Source of the DNA: Hansschlegelia quercus
GTDB lineage: Bacteria; Pseudomonadota; Alphaproteobacteria; Rhizobiales; Methylopilaceae
Length of the DNA: 64,000 bases
Assembly: GCF_004310425.1 (NCBI RefSeq)
Contig: NZ_SIUB01000002.1
Location: 62,001-126,000 of the forward strand
Reading direction: 5' to 3'
In this document: positions 48,257 to 56,266 of the stretch, in pieces
How positions within the stretch are numbered: the stretch's first letter is position 1
Layout: the number at the start of each line of letters is the position of its first letter
The notes under the pieces: generated by a model
Told to the model about the DNA's origin: nothing
The model's database searches: none
What the model saw: only the letters and a program-made list of their open reading frames with translations
Position numbers and translations under genes: made by a program

Positions 48257-49201
48257 ATGTTCGCGCGCGCCGTTCTCGTCGCGCTCAGTCTCGTCGTCGC
48301 GGGCCACGCCCGCGCCGACGAGGCGTTCATCGTCAACCAGACGGGCGACAGCGTTACGGTGCTCGATCTGAGCTCCGGCAAGGCGGTCGCGACCATTCCG
48401 GTCTCCGGCAAACCCGCGGGGATTGCGTTGTCGCGTGATGGCGCTACGGCGTTCGTGACGAGCCCGGAGGGGCGGAGCCTCGCGGTAATCGACACTGCTG
48501 ACAGGCAGGTCGCCAAACGCATTCCGCTCGAAGGCGGGCCGCTCGGCGTCGCCGTGCATCCGTCGGGCGCGCCGGTCTATGTCGCGGATTGGTACGGCTC
48601 TGACATTCTGGTCGTCGACCCCGCAGCCGGTCGCATCACCAAGCGCATCGCCGTCGGTAAATCGCCTTCCGGCCTCGCGCTCACTCCGGACGGCAAGCTG
48701 CTGATCTCCGCCGACCGGGAGGCGGACCAGATCTCGGTTATCGACGTCGCAAGCGAGACGCAGATCGCTACCATTCCCGTTGGAAAACATCCGTTCGGCG
48801 TGACGATCGATCAAGACGGCAGACGCGCCTACACCGCCAACGTCGAATCCGACGACGTCTCAGTCGTCGACCTCGGTATGCGCAAGACGATCGGAACCGT
48901 GAAGGTTGGAGATCGCCCGTATGCGGTCGCTCTCGCAGGCGGCAAGGCGTTCGTTTCCGACCAGTACGCAGCGCAGGTTTCGGTGTTCGACATCGCGAAC
49001 CTTCAGGCGGCCGCCGCCATCGCGGTCGGCGAATATCCCGAGGGCGTCCAGGCTTCACCGGACGGGAGGCGGGTCTATTCGGTCAACTGGTTTTCGAACA
49101 CTGTCAGTGAGATCGACGCCACGACGCTGAAGGTCTTGCGCGAGATGGAGGTCGGCGACGGCCCGCGGTCCTTCGGAACGTTCATCCGAAAGACGCCGTG
49201 A
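48257..49201 (+). CDS. secreted YVTN-type beta-propeller protein
   Basis: The 314-residue product has a signal peptide (MFARAVLVALSLVVAGHARA) and about seven short repeats of the YVTN type, for example VLDLSSGKAVATIPVSGKP, VIDTADRQVAKRIPLEGGP and VVDPAAGRITKRIAVGKSP. It is probably a periplasmic propeller. It lies 2 nt behind the MxaD-like gene. In mxa clusters such proteins accompany the methanol oxidation system, but binding partner and function here are unknown. Confidence 0.85.
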   Translation: MFARAVLVALSLVVAGHARADEAFIVNQTGDSVTVLDLSSGKAVATIPVSGKPAGIALSRDGATAFVTSPEGRSLAVIDTADRQVAKRIPLEGGPLGVAVHPSGAPVYVADWYGSDILVVDPAAGRITKRIAVGKSPSGLALTPDGKLLISADREADQISVIDVASETQIATIPVGKHPFGVTIDQDGRRAYTANVESDDVSVVDLGMRKTIGTVKVGDRPYAVALAGGKAFVSDQYAAQVSVFDIANLQAAAAIAVGEYPEGVQASPDGRRVYSVNWFSNTVSEIDATTLKVLREMEVGDGPRSFGTFIRKTP

Positions 49202-49209
49202 TAGGGCTG

Positions 49210-49572
49210 TCAGCCGACGAGATCTCGGACCTGTCTCGCCAGCGTCATGGGATCGAACGGCTTTGGTATGACGGCGCGTGCGCCAAGGGCTTGAAACCGC
49301 TCGACTTCGCGCGCCTGCGTTCGAGCCGTTACGAAAATCACTGGCGGCAGCGTATCGCCATGCTCTTTCTGCAAAGCGGCGAGCGTGGTTGGGCCATCCA
49401 TATCAGGCATCATCACGTCTAGCAGCACGACATCTGGCTGAAACTTGTCGGCGGCTATCAGCGCCTCAGCGCCACTGCCAGCCACTTCGACAACGAAATG
49501 GCTATCCAGCTCGAGGGACATTCGGGCCACTTCCCGAATATCAGGCTCGTCGTCGACGTAGAGAACCCGCAT
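49210..49572 (-). CDS. single-domain response regulator
   Basis: The 120-residue product is a stand-alone CheY-like receiver with no output domain. The acidic pocket is Asp7-Asp8, the phospho-acceptor is Asp52 (VLLDVMMPDMDG), and the switch residues Thr82 (FVTAR) and Lys104 (IPKPFDP) are in place, so it should be phosphorylatable. No histidine kinase is encoded nearby. It lies 18 nt downstream of a small gene of unknown function (49591), probably in one operon. Confidence 0.9.
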   Translation of the reverse strand: MRVLYVDDEPDIREVARMSLELDSHFVVEVAGSGAEALIAADKFQPDVVLLDVMMPDMDGPTTLAALQKEHGDTLPPVIFVTARTQAREVERFQALGARAVIPKPFDPMTLARQVRDLVG

Positions 49573-49590
49573 GAGGGTTGATACGGCGCG

Positions 49591-49854
49591 TCAGCCGAAC
49601 GCGCCCATCGCGCTCCAGAGAATCGCGCTCGACATCAGAGCCAGACCAATGACGTCGCCGTTCAGCAATTGCCGCTCGATCGCGTTGTGAGGAGCAGTAT
49701 TAAGCAAGCTGTCATCAACGATGTCGATGTCGGAAGCGCCGAGATTTTCGAAGGAGATCGCGTTCGTCTCGATGTCCGACGCCGCGAGCGAAGACATGAC
49801 GCCGTCGCTGTAGTTCGGGCGAAAGGCGTTGGCGTTTTCGATCACGTGAAGCAT
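49591..49854 (-). CDS. small protein of unknown function with C-terminal hydrophobic helix
   Basis: The 87-residue product is unrecognised. It begins MLHVIENANAFRPN, is rich in Ser, Asn, Asp and Ile (DIETNAISFENLGASDIDIVDDS), and ends in one hydrophobic stretch (VIGLALMSSAILWSAMGAFG, about 68-87). It has no obvious ribosome binding site. It lies directly upstream of the response regulator gene, 18 nt apart. The acidic N-terminal part plus hydrophobic tail resembles a small secreted or membrane-inserted peptide precursor. Function cannot be assigned. Confidence 0.55.
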   Translation of the reverse strand: MLHVIENANAFRPNYSDGVMSSLAASDIETNAISFENLGASDIDIVDDSLLNTAPHNAIERQLLNGDVIGLALMSSAILWSAMGAFG

Positions 49855-49904
49855 CGGAGAGGCTCGGCTCTTTTTCTCGCGGTGTTGCGATCAAAACGCC
49901 GAAA

Positions 49905-49930
49905 AGGCCTCCGAGTTCCGGAGGCCTCCA
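49905..49930 (-). terminator. intrinsic terminator of the 59-residue gene (minus strand)
   Basis: AGGCCTCCG (49905-49913) pairs perfectly with CGGAGGCCT (49919-49927), loop AGTTC. Read on the minus strand the stem is followed by TTTCGGCGTTTT. It lies 30 nt beyond the stop of the small gene at 49957. Confidence 0.75.
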
Positions 49931-49956
49931 ATTTGTTCACGATTTATTTGGACAGG

Positions 49957-50136
49957 TTAGCGCTTCTTGAACGCGCCGTCGTCGATCAGGTGCTCGAGAG
50001 CTCCGATCGCGATCTCTAGATCGGCGATCTTGCGCATCGCGCCGTCCGAAGGCAGCGTCTTGGCGCTGGCGGCGGCGGCAAACTGTTCGAGTTGCGCCGC
50101 TTTGAGGCGGTCGAGCAACGACTTGTAGTCTTCCAT
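49957..50136 (-). CDS. short helical protein of unknown function (59 residues)
   Basis: The ATG at 50136 opens a frame of 59 residues starting MEDYKSLLDRLKAAQLEQF and ending LIDDGAFKKR. GAGGA lies 11 nt upstream. It is predicted to be two amphipathic helices separated by a loop (KTLPSDGAMRK). A clear terminator follows 30 nt beyond the stop, which supports a real gene. It has no family I recognise. Base composition is like its neighbours. Confidence 0.6.
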   Translation of the reverse strand: MEDYKSLLDRLKAAQLEQFAAAASAKTLPSDGAMRKIADLEIAIGALEHLIDDGAFKKR

Positions 50137-50196
50137 AATAACGGATGTCCTCAGCGCCCGGCGAAAGGACGCCGTTCCAGCTTCGTCGTTTTAAAA

Positions 50197-50274
50197 TGGT
50201 CGGAGCGAGAGGATTTGAACCTCCGACCCCTAGTCCCCCAGACTAGTGCGCTAACCGGGCTGCGCCACGCTCCG
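50197..50274 (-). tRNA. tRNA-Pro (anticodon GGG)
   Basis: The minus strand folds as a complete cloverleaf. The acceptor stem is CGGAGCG with CGCTCCG, and the anticodon stem is CTAGT with ACTAG. The 7-nt loop CTGGGGG has GGG at positions 34-36. The T arm contains TTCAAAT. The CCA end is encoded (50197-50199). It reads CCC and CCU proline codons. No integrase or attachment-site duplication is visible around it. Confidence 0.95.
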
Positions 50275-50510
50275 AAACTCTCTTGCGAGAGCCGCATGGC
50301 CGTAGCGAAATTCGCGCCCTCACGCAAGCGCCGGACGCATAGCAAGGCCCGTTCATGGCGGATCTACTGAACGCCTGATGAACGCGCTGCGCTGCGTCCG
50401 TTCAGAAGCTCTGGGATAAGTTCGGCCTCAACTTTCGAGAATTCCCCCGCCTGAACGGCGTCGGACCGGATACCGCCCCTCTCCGGTCAGAAGCCCCTCG
50501 AACAGGATGA
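50275..50510 (+). other. non-coding stretch between tRNA-Pro and the orphan terminator
   Basis: About 236 nt without a supported gene. It should contain the tRNA-Pro promoter on the minus strand. A partial inverted repeat (GAACGC near 50372, GCGTCCGTTC near 50393) is visible. On the plus strand the next element is a strong terminator, so this may be the body of a short unannotated RNA. Confidence 0.35.
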
Positions 50511-50545
50511 CGCCCGGCCGCTGGGGAGCGACCGGGCGTTTTTTT
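50511..50545 (+). terminator. strong intrinsic terminator without an upstream gene
   Basis: CGCCCGG (50511-50517) pairs with CCGGGCG (50532-50538), with an inner CGCT/AGCG stem, and is followed by seven T residues (50539-50545). The nearest plus-strand gene ends at 49201, so this terminator serves either an unrecognised RNA or a premature-termination leader of the cys operon. Confidence 0.85.
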
Positions 50546-50583
50546 ATGTTCGGAGGTCCATTCCGCATTACGGCCATGTGATA

Positions 50584-50623
50584 GGATATAAAATCCATCG
50601 AAATAAGGAATTTAGCGTTGACA
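50584..50623 (+). promoter_or_regulatory. probable promoter/operator of the sulfate transport operon
   Basis: An AT-rich stretch contains the inverted repeat GGATATAAAATCC (50584-50596), which fits a LysR-type T-N11-A site, followed by AATAAGGAATTT and TTGACA at 50618-50623. Control by a CysB-like regulator is plausible because the operon imports sulfate. The -10 box is not clear. Confidence 0.45.
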
Positions 50624-50676
50624 GCGCCTCTGGAGCCATGGCCGATAGAGCGACACGTCAACGAGGTCCTCGAGCC

Positions 50677-51687
50677 ATGAACCGCCGCACAGCCATCGCT
50701 TTTCTCGCCGCGCTCTCCTTCGCGGCTCCGGTCTGCGCGGGACAGGCCGTCGCGCAGACGCGGCTCACAAACGTCTCCTACGATCCGACGCGCGAGCTCT
50801 ATAAGGACTTCAACGCCGCCTTCGAGAAGTCTTGGAAGGCCGAGACCGGCGAGGACGTTCGGGTCCAGGCGAGCCACGGCGGCTCGGGCAAACAGGCGCG
50901 CTCCGTGATCGACGGGCTCAACGCCGACGTCGTCACGCTTGCGCTCGCCGCCGACATCGACGCGATCGCCTCGGCGACCGGCAAGATCCCGGCGGATTGG
51001 CAGAAGCGCCTGCCGCACAATTCCTCGCCCTACACTTCAACCATCGTGTTCCTCGTTCGCAAGGGCAATCCGAAGGGCATCAAGGACTGGGGAGACCTCG
51101 TGAAGCCCGGCGTCCAGGTCATCACGCCGAACCCGAAGACCTCGGGCGGCGCGCGGTGGAATTACCTTGCGGCGTGGGCCTACGGCCGGCAGCAGGGCGG
51201 CGACGACAAGGCCAAGGAATACATCTCGGCGCTGTTCAAGAATGTGCCGGTGCTCGACAGCGGCGCGCGCGGCTCCACGACGACCTTTGCGCAGCGTGGC
51301 CTCGGCGACGTGCTGCTCGCTTGGGAGAACGAGGCGTTCCTGTCGTTCAAGGAGTTCGGCGAGGACAAGTTCGAGATCGTCTATCCCTCGATCTCGATCC
51401 TGGCGGAGCCGCCGGTGACGGTCGTCGACGGCAATGTCGACAAGAACGGCACGCGCAAGGCTGCGGAGGCTTACCTGAACCTGCTCTACTCGAAGGAGGG
51501 TCAGACCATCGCCGCGCGCAACTTCTATCGTCCGGTGAGCCCCGAGCTCGCGGACAAGGCGGATGTCGCTCGCTTCAAGGATCTGAAGCTCGTCACCATC
51601 GACGCCGATTTCGGCGGCTGGAAGAAGGCGCAGGCCGAGCACTTCGGCGACGGCGGCACGTTCGACCAGATCTACCAGCCGAAGTGA
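50677..51687 (+). CDS. sulfate ABC transporter substrate-binding protein
   Basis: This periplasmic protein captures sulfate or thiosulfate for the CysTWA importer. The 336-residue product has a signal peptide ([27 protein letters not shown]). It carries Sbp/CysP landmarks: [59 protein letters not shown] and [24 protein letters not shown] use ATG 50677. It could be Sbp or CysP; the sequence alone does not say whether thiosulfate is bound. A terminator follows before the permease genes. Confidence 0.93.
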   Translation: MNRRTAIAFLAALSFAAPVCAGQAVAQTRLTNVSYDPTRELYKDFNAAFEKSWKAETGEDVRVQASHGGSGKQARSVIDGLNADVVTLALAADIDAIASATGKIPADWQKRLPHNSSPYTSTIVFLVRKGNPKGIKDWGDLVKPGVQVITPNPKTSGGARWNYLAAWAYGRQQGGDDKAKEYISALFKNVPVLDSGARGSTTTFAQRGLGDVLLAWENEAFLSFKEFGEDKFEIVYPSISILAEPPVTVVDGNVDKNGTRKAAEAYLNLLYSKEGQTIAARNFYRPVSPELADKADVARFKDLKLVTIDADFGGWKKAQAEHFGDGGTFDQIYQPK

Positions 51688-51730
51688 GCCTTTCCGAAAA
51701 GGGCTGAGCCTTTCCACCAACTCTTCGGAG

Positions 51731-51766
51731 GCCCCGTCAGCGCTAAAAGGCGCAGGCGGGGCTTTT
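51731..51766 (+). terminator. terminator between the binding protein and cysT
   Basis: GCCCCG (51731-51736) pairs with CGGGGC (51757-51762), with an inner short stem, followed by TTTT. Partial termination here would make more binding protein than permease, a common arrangement in ABC operons. Confidence 0.65.
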
Positions 51767-51896
51767 CTGTTACGGGGTCCGCTCTCATGGGCCCCAAGCG
51801 GAGAATCTTCGCTTTGGCCGCCTCGACAAGCGCGCCCGACGCTGAAATTGTCCGGCCGCGCGGGGCGGCCGCGCCGAAGCGTCCGTGCGAGGTTTG

Positions 51897-52727
51897 ATGT
51901 CCCAGTTCCGCTTCCGGAGCCCCAGCGCCTTGCCGGGTTTCGGAATCGCCTATGGCTTCACATGGATCTGGCTCAGCGTCATCGTCCTGATCCCACTTGG
52001 GGCGGTGGTGCTCTGGGCGGCTTCGCTCGGCCCGGCGCAGATCTACGCCATCGCAAGCCGGCCGCAGACCTTTGCGGCGCTCCGGCTCTCCTTTGGTCTC
52101 TCGCTTGCGGCGGCGGCGCTCAACGCGGTCTTCGGGCTGATCGTCGCCTGGGTGCTGACACGCTACAGCTTTCCGGGCCGCCGGTTGCTTGACGCCGCCG
52201 TCGACCTGCCGTTCGCGCTGCCGACGGCAGTCGCCGGCATCGCGCTAGCCGCGATCTACGCCCCAAACGGCTGGGTTGGCTCGCTCGTGCCCTTCAGGAT
52301 CGCCTATACGCCGCTCGGCATCTTTGTGGCGCTGGTCTTCATCGGCCTGCCCTTCGTGGTCCGAACCCTTCAGCCGGTGCTCGCCGACGTCGACCGCGAG
52401 CTCGAGGAGGCCTCCGCAACGCTCGGCGCAAGACGCGCAACCACGGTGTTTCGCATCGTTCTCCCGACGCTCGTCCCGCCGCTGCTGACCGGCTTCGCGC
52501 TCGCCTTCGCGCGGGCGGTGGGGGAGTACGGCTCGGTGATCTTCATCGCCGGCAATATTCCGGGCGTCTCAGAGATCGCACCGCTGCTGATCATCACCCG
52601 GCTCGAGCAGTTCGATTATGCCGGCGCGACCGCCGTCGCCACGATCATGCTGGCGCTCTCGTTCGTGGTGCTGCTGATCGTGAATCTCACCGAGGCCTGG
52701 ACGCGCCGGAGGCTGGGCCGTGGCTGA
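51897..52727 (+). CDS. cysT: sulfate ABC transporter permease CysT
   Basis: CysT (CysU) is one of two membrane subunits of the sulfate importer. The 276-residue product has six membrane helices. The ABC permease EAA loop reads [30 protein letters not shown], and [25 protein letters not shown] is typical of CysT. ATG 51897 has GAGG just upstream. Its stop overlaps the cysW GTG start by 8 nt. Confidence 0.95.
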   Translation: MSQFRFRSPSALPGFGIAYGFTWIWLSVIVLIPLGAVVLWAASLGPAQIYAIASRPQTFAALRLSFGLSLAAAALNAVFGLIVAWVLTRYSFPGRRLLDAAVDLPFALPTAVAGIALAAIYAPNGWVGSLVPFRIAYTPLGIFVALVFIGLPFVVRTLQPVLADVDRELEEASATLGARRATTVFRIVLPTLVPPLLTGFALAFARAVGEYGSVIFIAGNIPGVSEIAPLLIITRLEQFDYAGATAVATIMLALSFVVLLIVNLTEAWTRRRLGRG

Positions 52728-53577
52728 CGCCGCGCCCCCGTCTAGCCCAACCAGTGAAAGCCCCGCCGCGCGGCTCGCGCTGATCGCGGTCGCGGTGATC
52801 TTTCTCGGCTTCTTCCTCTTCCTGCCGCTGATCGCGGTGTTCACCGAAGCGCTCAGGAACGGCGTCGGCGCTTATCTCGCCGCGTTCGACGATCCGGACA
52901 CGATTTCCGCGATCAAGCTGACCGTGCTGGTCGCGGCGATCGCGGTGCCGCTCAACCTTGTGTTCGGGCTCGCCGCCTCCTGGGCGATCGCGAAGTTCGA
53001 ATTCAAGGGGAAGAGCCTGCTGCTCACCTTGATCGACCTGCCGTTCTCGGTCTCTCCGGTCGTCTCGGGCATGTGTTACGTGCTGCTGTTCGGCGGGCAG
53101 GGCTATTTCGGCAAATGGCTTCAGAGCCACGACCTGCAGATCATCTTCGCTCTGCCCGGCATCGTGCTCGCGACCGTCTTTGTGACTTTCCCTTTCGTCG
53201 CGCGCGAGCTCATCCCGCTGATGCAGGAGCAGGGGACGAGCGAGGAGGAAGCCGCGCTTTCGCTCGGCGCCCGCGGCTTCCGAACGTTCTGGTCGGTGAC
53301 GCTGCCGAACGTGCGCTGGGCGCTGCTCTACGGCGTTTTGCTCTGCAACGCGCGCGCGATGGGTGAGTTCGGCGCCGTGTCGGTCGTGTCTGGCCATCTG
53401 CGCGGCCTCACCAACACCGTGCCGTTGCAGGTCGAAATCCTCTACAATGACTACAATTTCGTGGCGGCCTTCGCGGTCGCCTCGGTGCTCGCGGGGCTCG
53501 GCCTCGTCACGCTCGCGATCAAGACCGGGCTCGAATGGCGCTACGGAGACGAGATCTCCGCGGCGCACCGCCGCTAA
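52720..53577 (+). CDS. cysW: sulfate ABC transporter permease CysW
   Basis: CysW is the second membrane subunit of the importer. The 285-residue product (GTG 52720) has six hydrophobic segments, the CysW-type [28 protein letters not shown] and the EAA loop [50 protein letters not shown] is also diagnostic. It overlaps cysT and is followed by cysA after 17 nt. Confidence 0.95.
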   Translation: MADAAPPSSPTSESPAARLALIAVAVIFLGFFLFLPLIAVFTEALRNGVGAYLAAFDDPDTISAIKLTVLVAAIAVPLNLVFGLAASWAIAKFEFKGKSLLLTLIDLPFSVSPVVSGMCYVLLFGGQGYFGKWLQSHDLQIIFALPGIVLATVFVTFPFVARELIPLMQEQGTSEEEAALSLGARGFRTFWSVTLPNVRWALLYGVLLCNARAMGEFGAVSVVSGHLRGLTNTVPLQVEILYNDYNFVAAFAVASVLAGLGLVTLAIKTGLEWRYGDEISAAHRR

Positions 53578-53594
53578 GCCGTAAAGAGAACACG

Positions 53595-54671
53595 ATGGAC
53601 CTCAAGATCCGCGACCTCCACAAGGATTACGGCCAGTTCCCGGCGCTGAACGGGGTCAGCCTCGACATCCGCTCGGGCGAACTGATCGCGCTGCTCGGGC
53701 CGTCCGGCTCCGGCAAGACGACGCTGCTGCGGGCGATCGCCGGCCTCGAAATCCCCGAGCGCGGCCAGATCCTGTTCGGCGACGAGGACGCGCTGTCGAA
53801 GTCCGTCCAGGAGCGCAATGTCGGCTTCGTCTTCCAGCATTATGCGCTGTTCCGGCACATGAAGGTGTTCGACAACATCGCCTTCGGCCTCAGGGTCCGC
53901 GGCCGCGCCCGGCGTCCGGCCGAGGCGGAGATCGCAAAGAAGGTGAGGGAGTTGCTCGACCTCGTGCAGCTTTCCGGCCTTGAGGCGCGCTATCCGGCCC
54001 AACTCTCCGGGGGCCAGCGGCAGCGCGTCGCGCTCGCCCGCGCGCTCGCGATCGAGCCGCAGGTGCTGCTGCTCGACGAACCGTTCGGCGCGCTCGACGC
54101 CCAGGTTCGCAAGGAGCTGCGCCGCTGGCTGCGCGCCATCCACGACGAGACTGGCCACACCACTGTGTTCGTGACCCACGACCAGGACGAGGCGCTGGAG
54201 CTCGCCGACCGGGTCGCAGTGCTGAACAAGGGGAACATCGAGCAGGTCGGCACTCCGGACGACGTCTACGACCGGCCGGAAACGCCGTTCGTCTACGCCT
54301 TCATCGGCGATTCGACCTCTCTGCCGGTGACGATTGAGCAGGGCAGGGCGCTGTTCGAGGGATCGCCGCTGCCGATCGGGGCCGTGGATTCGCCCGACGG
54401 CCCCTCGCGCATCCACATCCGTCCCCAGGACGTGACGCTCGCGAACCCCGACGACGCGGCGGTGCATGGCGAGATCATCGGCCTCCGCCGTTCCGGCGCC
54501 CATCGTCGAGCTGACGTCTGCGTCGGCAAGGCCCGCTCCCGGATCGAGGCGCTGCTGTCGCCGGAGACTGACGTGTCGGTCGGCGAGCGGGTTGGCCTCG
54601 CCTTCAAGGGCTTCGCCGCCTACCCGCAGGACCCGACTCCGCCGAAGCTGGGTCTCGCCCGCGCGGCGTGA
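53595..54671 (+). CDS. cysA: sulfate ABC transporter ATP-binding protein CysA
   Basis: CysA powers the sulfate importer. The 358-residue product has Walker [10 protein letters not shown] (residues 35-43), the ABC signature LSGGQRQR (about 137-144), Walker [17 protein letters not shown] and the switch His in [12 protein letters not shown]-terminal regulatory TOBE-like domain (about 240-350) follows, with [12 protein letters not shown] chose ATG 53595, where the family starts. It ends the cys operon, 80 nt before murJ. Confidence 0.96.
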   Translation: MDLKIRDLHKDYGQFPALNGVSLDIRSGELIALLGPSGSGKTTLLRAIAGLEIPERGQILFGDEDALSKSVQERNVGFVFQHYALFRHMKVFDNIAFGLRVRGRARRPAEAEIAKKVRELLDLVQLSGLEARYPAQLSGGQRQRVALARALAIEPQVLLLDEPFGALDAQVRKELRRWLRAIHDETGHTTVFVTHDQDEALELADRVAVLNKGNIEQVGTPDDVYDRPETPFVYAFIGDSTSLPVTIEQGRALFEGSPLPIGAVDSPDGPSRIHIRPQDVTLANPDDAAVHGEIIGLRRSGAHRRADVCVGKARSRIEALLSPETDVSVGERVGLAFKGFAAYPQDPTPPKLGLARAA

Positions 54672-54751
54672 GCGGATGCGCGGAAGAGGTTGGACCGATA
54701 GGGTCTCGCCGAACCTTCCAGGATTCGGAGCGATACGGCCGGTGATCTTCC

Positions 54752-56266
54752 ATGTGGCGTAAGGCTGCCTCCGTCGGCGGGCTGACCCTTGTCTCCCGCC
54801 TGTTCGGCTTTGTGCGCGACGTGATGATGGCGGCGGTGCTTGGTGCGGGGCCGCTCGCCGACGCGTTCATGATCGCCTTCCGCCTGCCCAACCACTTCCG
54901 GGCGATCTTCGCGGAAGGCGCGTTCAACGCCGCATTCGTGCCGCGCTACGCCCGTGCTCTGACGCGCGAGGGGGAGGGCGCCGCAAAGGCCTTCGCCGAG
55001 GACGTGCTGGCGCTGACGCTCGCCGCCCAGATCGTGCTGCTGGTCGCGGCGCTGATCTTCGCGCCCACCGTCGTGGCGCTGCTCGCGCCGGGCTTCCGGG
55101 ACGACCCCGGCCAGCTGCATCTGACCGCCGATCTCACCCGGATCACGTTTCCCTATCTGCTGCTGATCTCGTGGATGACGCTGATCGCGGGCGTGCTGAA
55201 CGCGCATGACCGCTTCGCGATGGCGGCCGCCGCCTCGATCCTGCTGAACGTCTGCATTATCGGCGCGCTGCTGATGACCGGCCTCTTCCCGACGGTGGCG
55301 CATGCGCTCGCGGTCGGCGTGCTCGTGTCCGGCTTCGCCCAACTTGGGCTGGTGGTCTGGGACATGCGCAGGGCAGGGCTCTCACTGGCGCTTCGCCCTC
55401 CCCGGATCACGGCGCATGTCCGCAATTTTTTACGGGGTTTTGGTCCGGCGGTGCTGGGCTCGGCCGGCGTCCAGATCGCGATGTTCGCCGACACGATCCT
55501 CGCCTCCTTCCTACCGACAGGTTCGGTTTCCTACCTCTATTACGCCGACCGGCTCTACCAACTGCCGCTCGCGGTCGTCGGCATCGCAGTCGGCACGGTG
55601 CTGCTGCCGGAACTGTCGCGCCGACTCGCCGCCGACGATCTTCCCGGCGCGCGCGACCGGCTGAACCGCGCGCTCGAGGGCTCGCTCGCGCTTACCCTTC
55701 CCTTCGTAGCCCTGTTCGTTTCGGCGCCCGTCCCAATCGTCGCGGCTTTGTTCGGGCGCGGCGCGTTTGATCAGTCGGCGGTGGAGGGCGCGGCCGCCGC
55801 GCTGCAGGCTTATTCGATCGGCCTGCCGGCGATTGTTGCGCTCAGATGCGTGACGCCGGCCTTCCACGCCTCCGGCGATACCGCGACGCCGGTCAAGGCC
55901 CTGGCCTTTGCGACGATCATGAACGTCGCGCTGAAGGTCGCGCTGGTCGGCTCGTTCTTCAGCGCCGGCCTCGCCTTCGCGACCGCAGTCGGCGCCTGGG
56001 CGAACCTGTTGATCCTGACCTGGCTGCTCGCGCGCCGCGACGGCTTCGCGCCGGATCGGCGCTTCCTTGTGACGGTTGCGAGCCTCGCGCTCGGCGTCGC
56101 TGCGTCGGTCGCCGCGATCCGCTGGTCGCTCGGGATCGCGGCGGGGATGAAGGGCCTGATCCCGCAGTTCCCGGACTTTGCGCCGGCGGTCGTCATCGGC
56201 CTTATCGGGGCCGCGGTCTACGCTGCGGTGGCTGGTCCCGGAATGGCGCTGGCCCGTCGTCGATAG
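54752..56266 (+). CDS. murJ: lipid II flippase MurJ
   Basis: MurJ flips the peptidoglycan precursor lipid II across the inner membrane. The 504-residue product has about 14 hydrophobic segments. Its start is typical: MWRKAASVGGLTLVSRLFGFVRDVMMAAVLGAGPLADAFMIAFRLPNHFRAIFAEGAFNAAFVPRY spans the first 65 residues, with the conserved RLFGFVRD and FRLPNHFR motifs. The 3' end overlaps the convergent polymerase gene by 49 nt. It lies between the cys operon and a polysaccharide locus. Confidence 0.95.
   Translation: MWRKAASVGGLTLVSRLFGFVRDVMMAAVLGAGPLADAFMIAFRLPNHFRAIFAEGAFNAAFVPRYARALTREGEGAAKAFAEDVLALTLAAQIVLLVAALIFAPTVVALLAPGFRDDPGQLHLTADLTRITFPYLLLISWMTLIAGVLNAHDRFAMAAAASILLNVCIIGALLMTGLFPTVAHALAVGVLVSGFAQLGLVVWDMRRAGLSLALRPPRITAHVRNFLRGFGPAVLGSAGVQIAMFADTILASFLPTGSVSYLYYADRLYQLPLAVVGIAVGTVLLPELSRRLAADDLPGARDRLNRALEGSLALTLPFVALFVSAPVPIVAALFGRGAFDQSAVEGAAAALQAYSIGLPAIVALRCVTPAFHASGDTATPVKALAFATIMNVALKVALVGSFFSAGLAFATAVGAWANLLILTWLLARRDGFAPDRRFLVTVASLALGVAASVAAIRWSLGIAAGMKGLIPQFPDFAPAVVIGLIGAAVYAAVAGPGMALARRR

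Noticed and set aside
50197-50274. tRNA-Pro as an integration site
   Set aside because: No integrase gene or duplicated tRNA 3' end is seen nearby.
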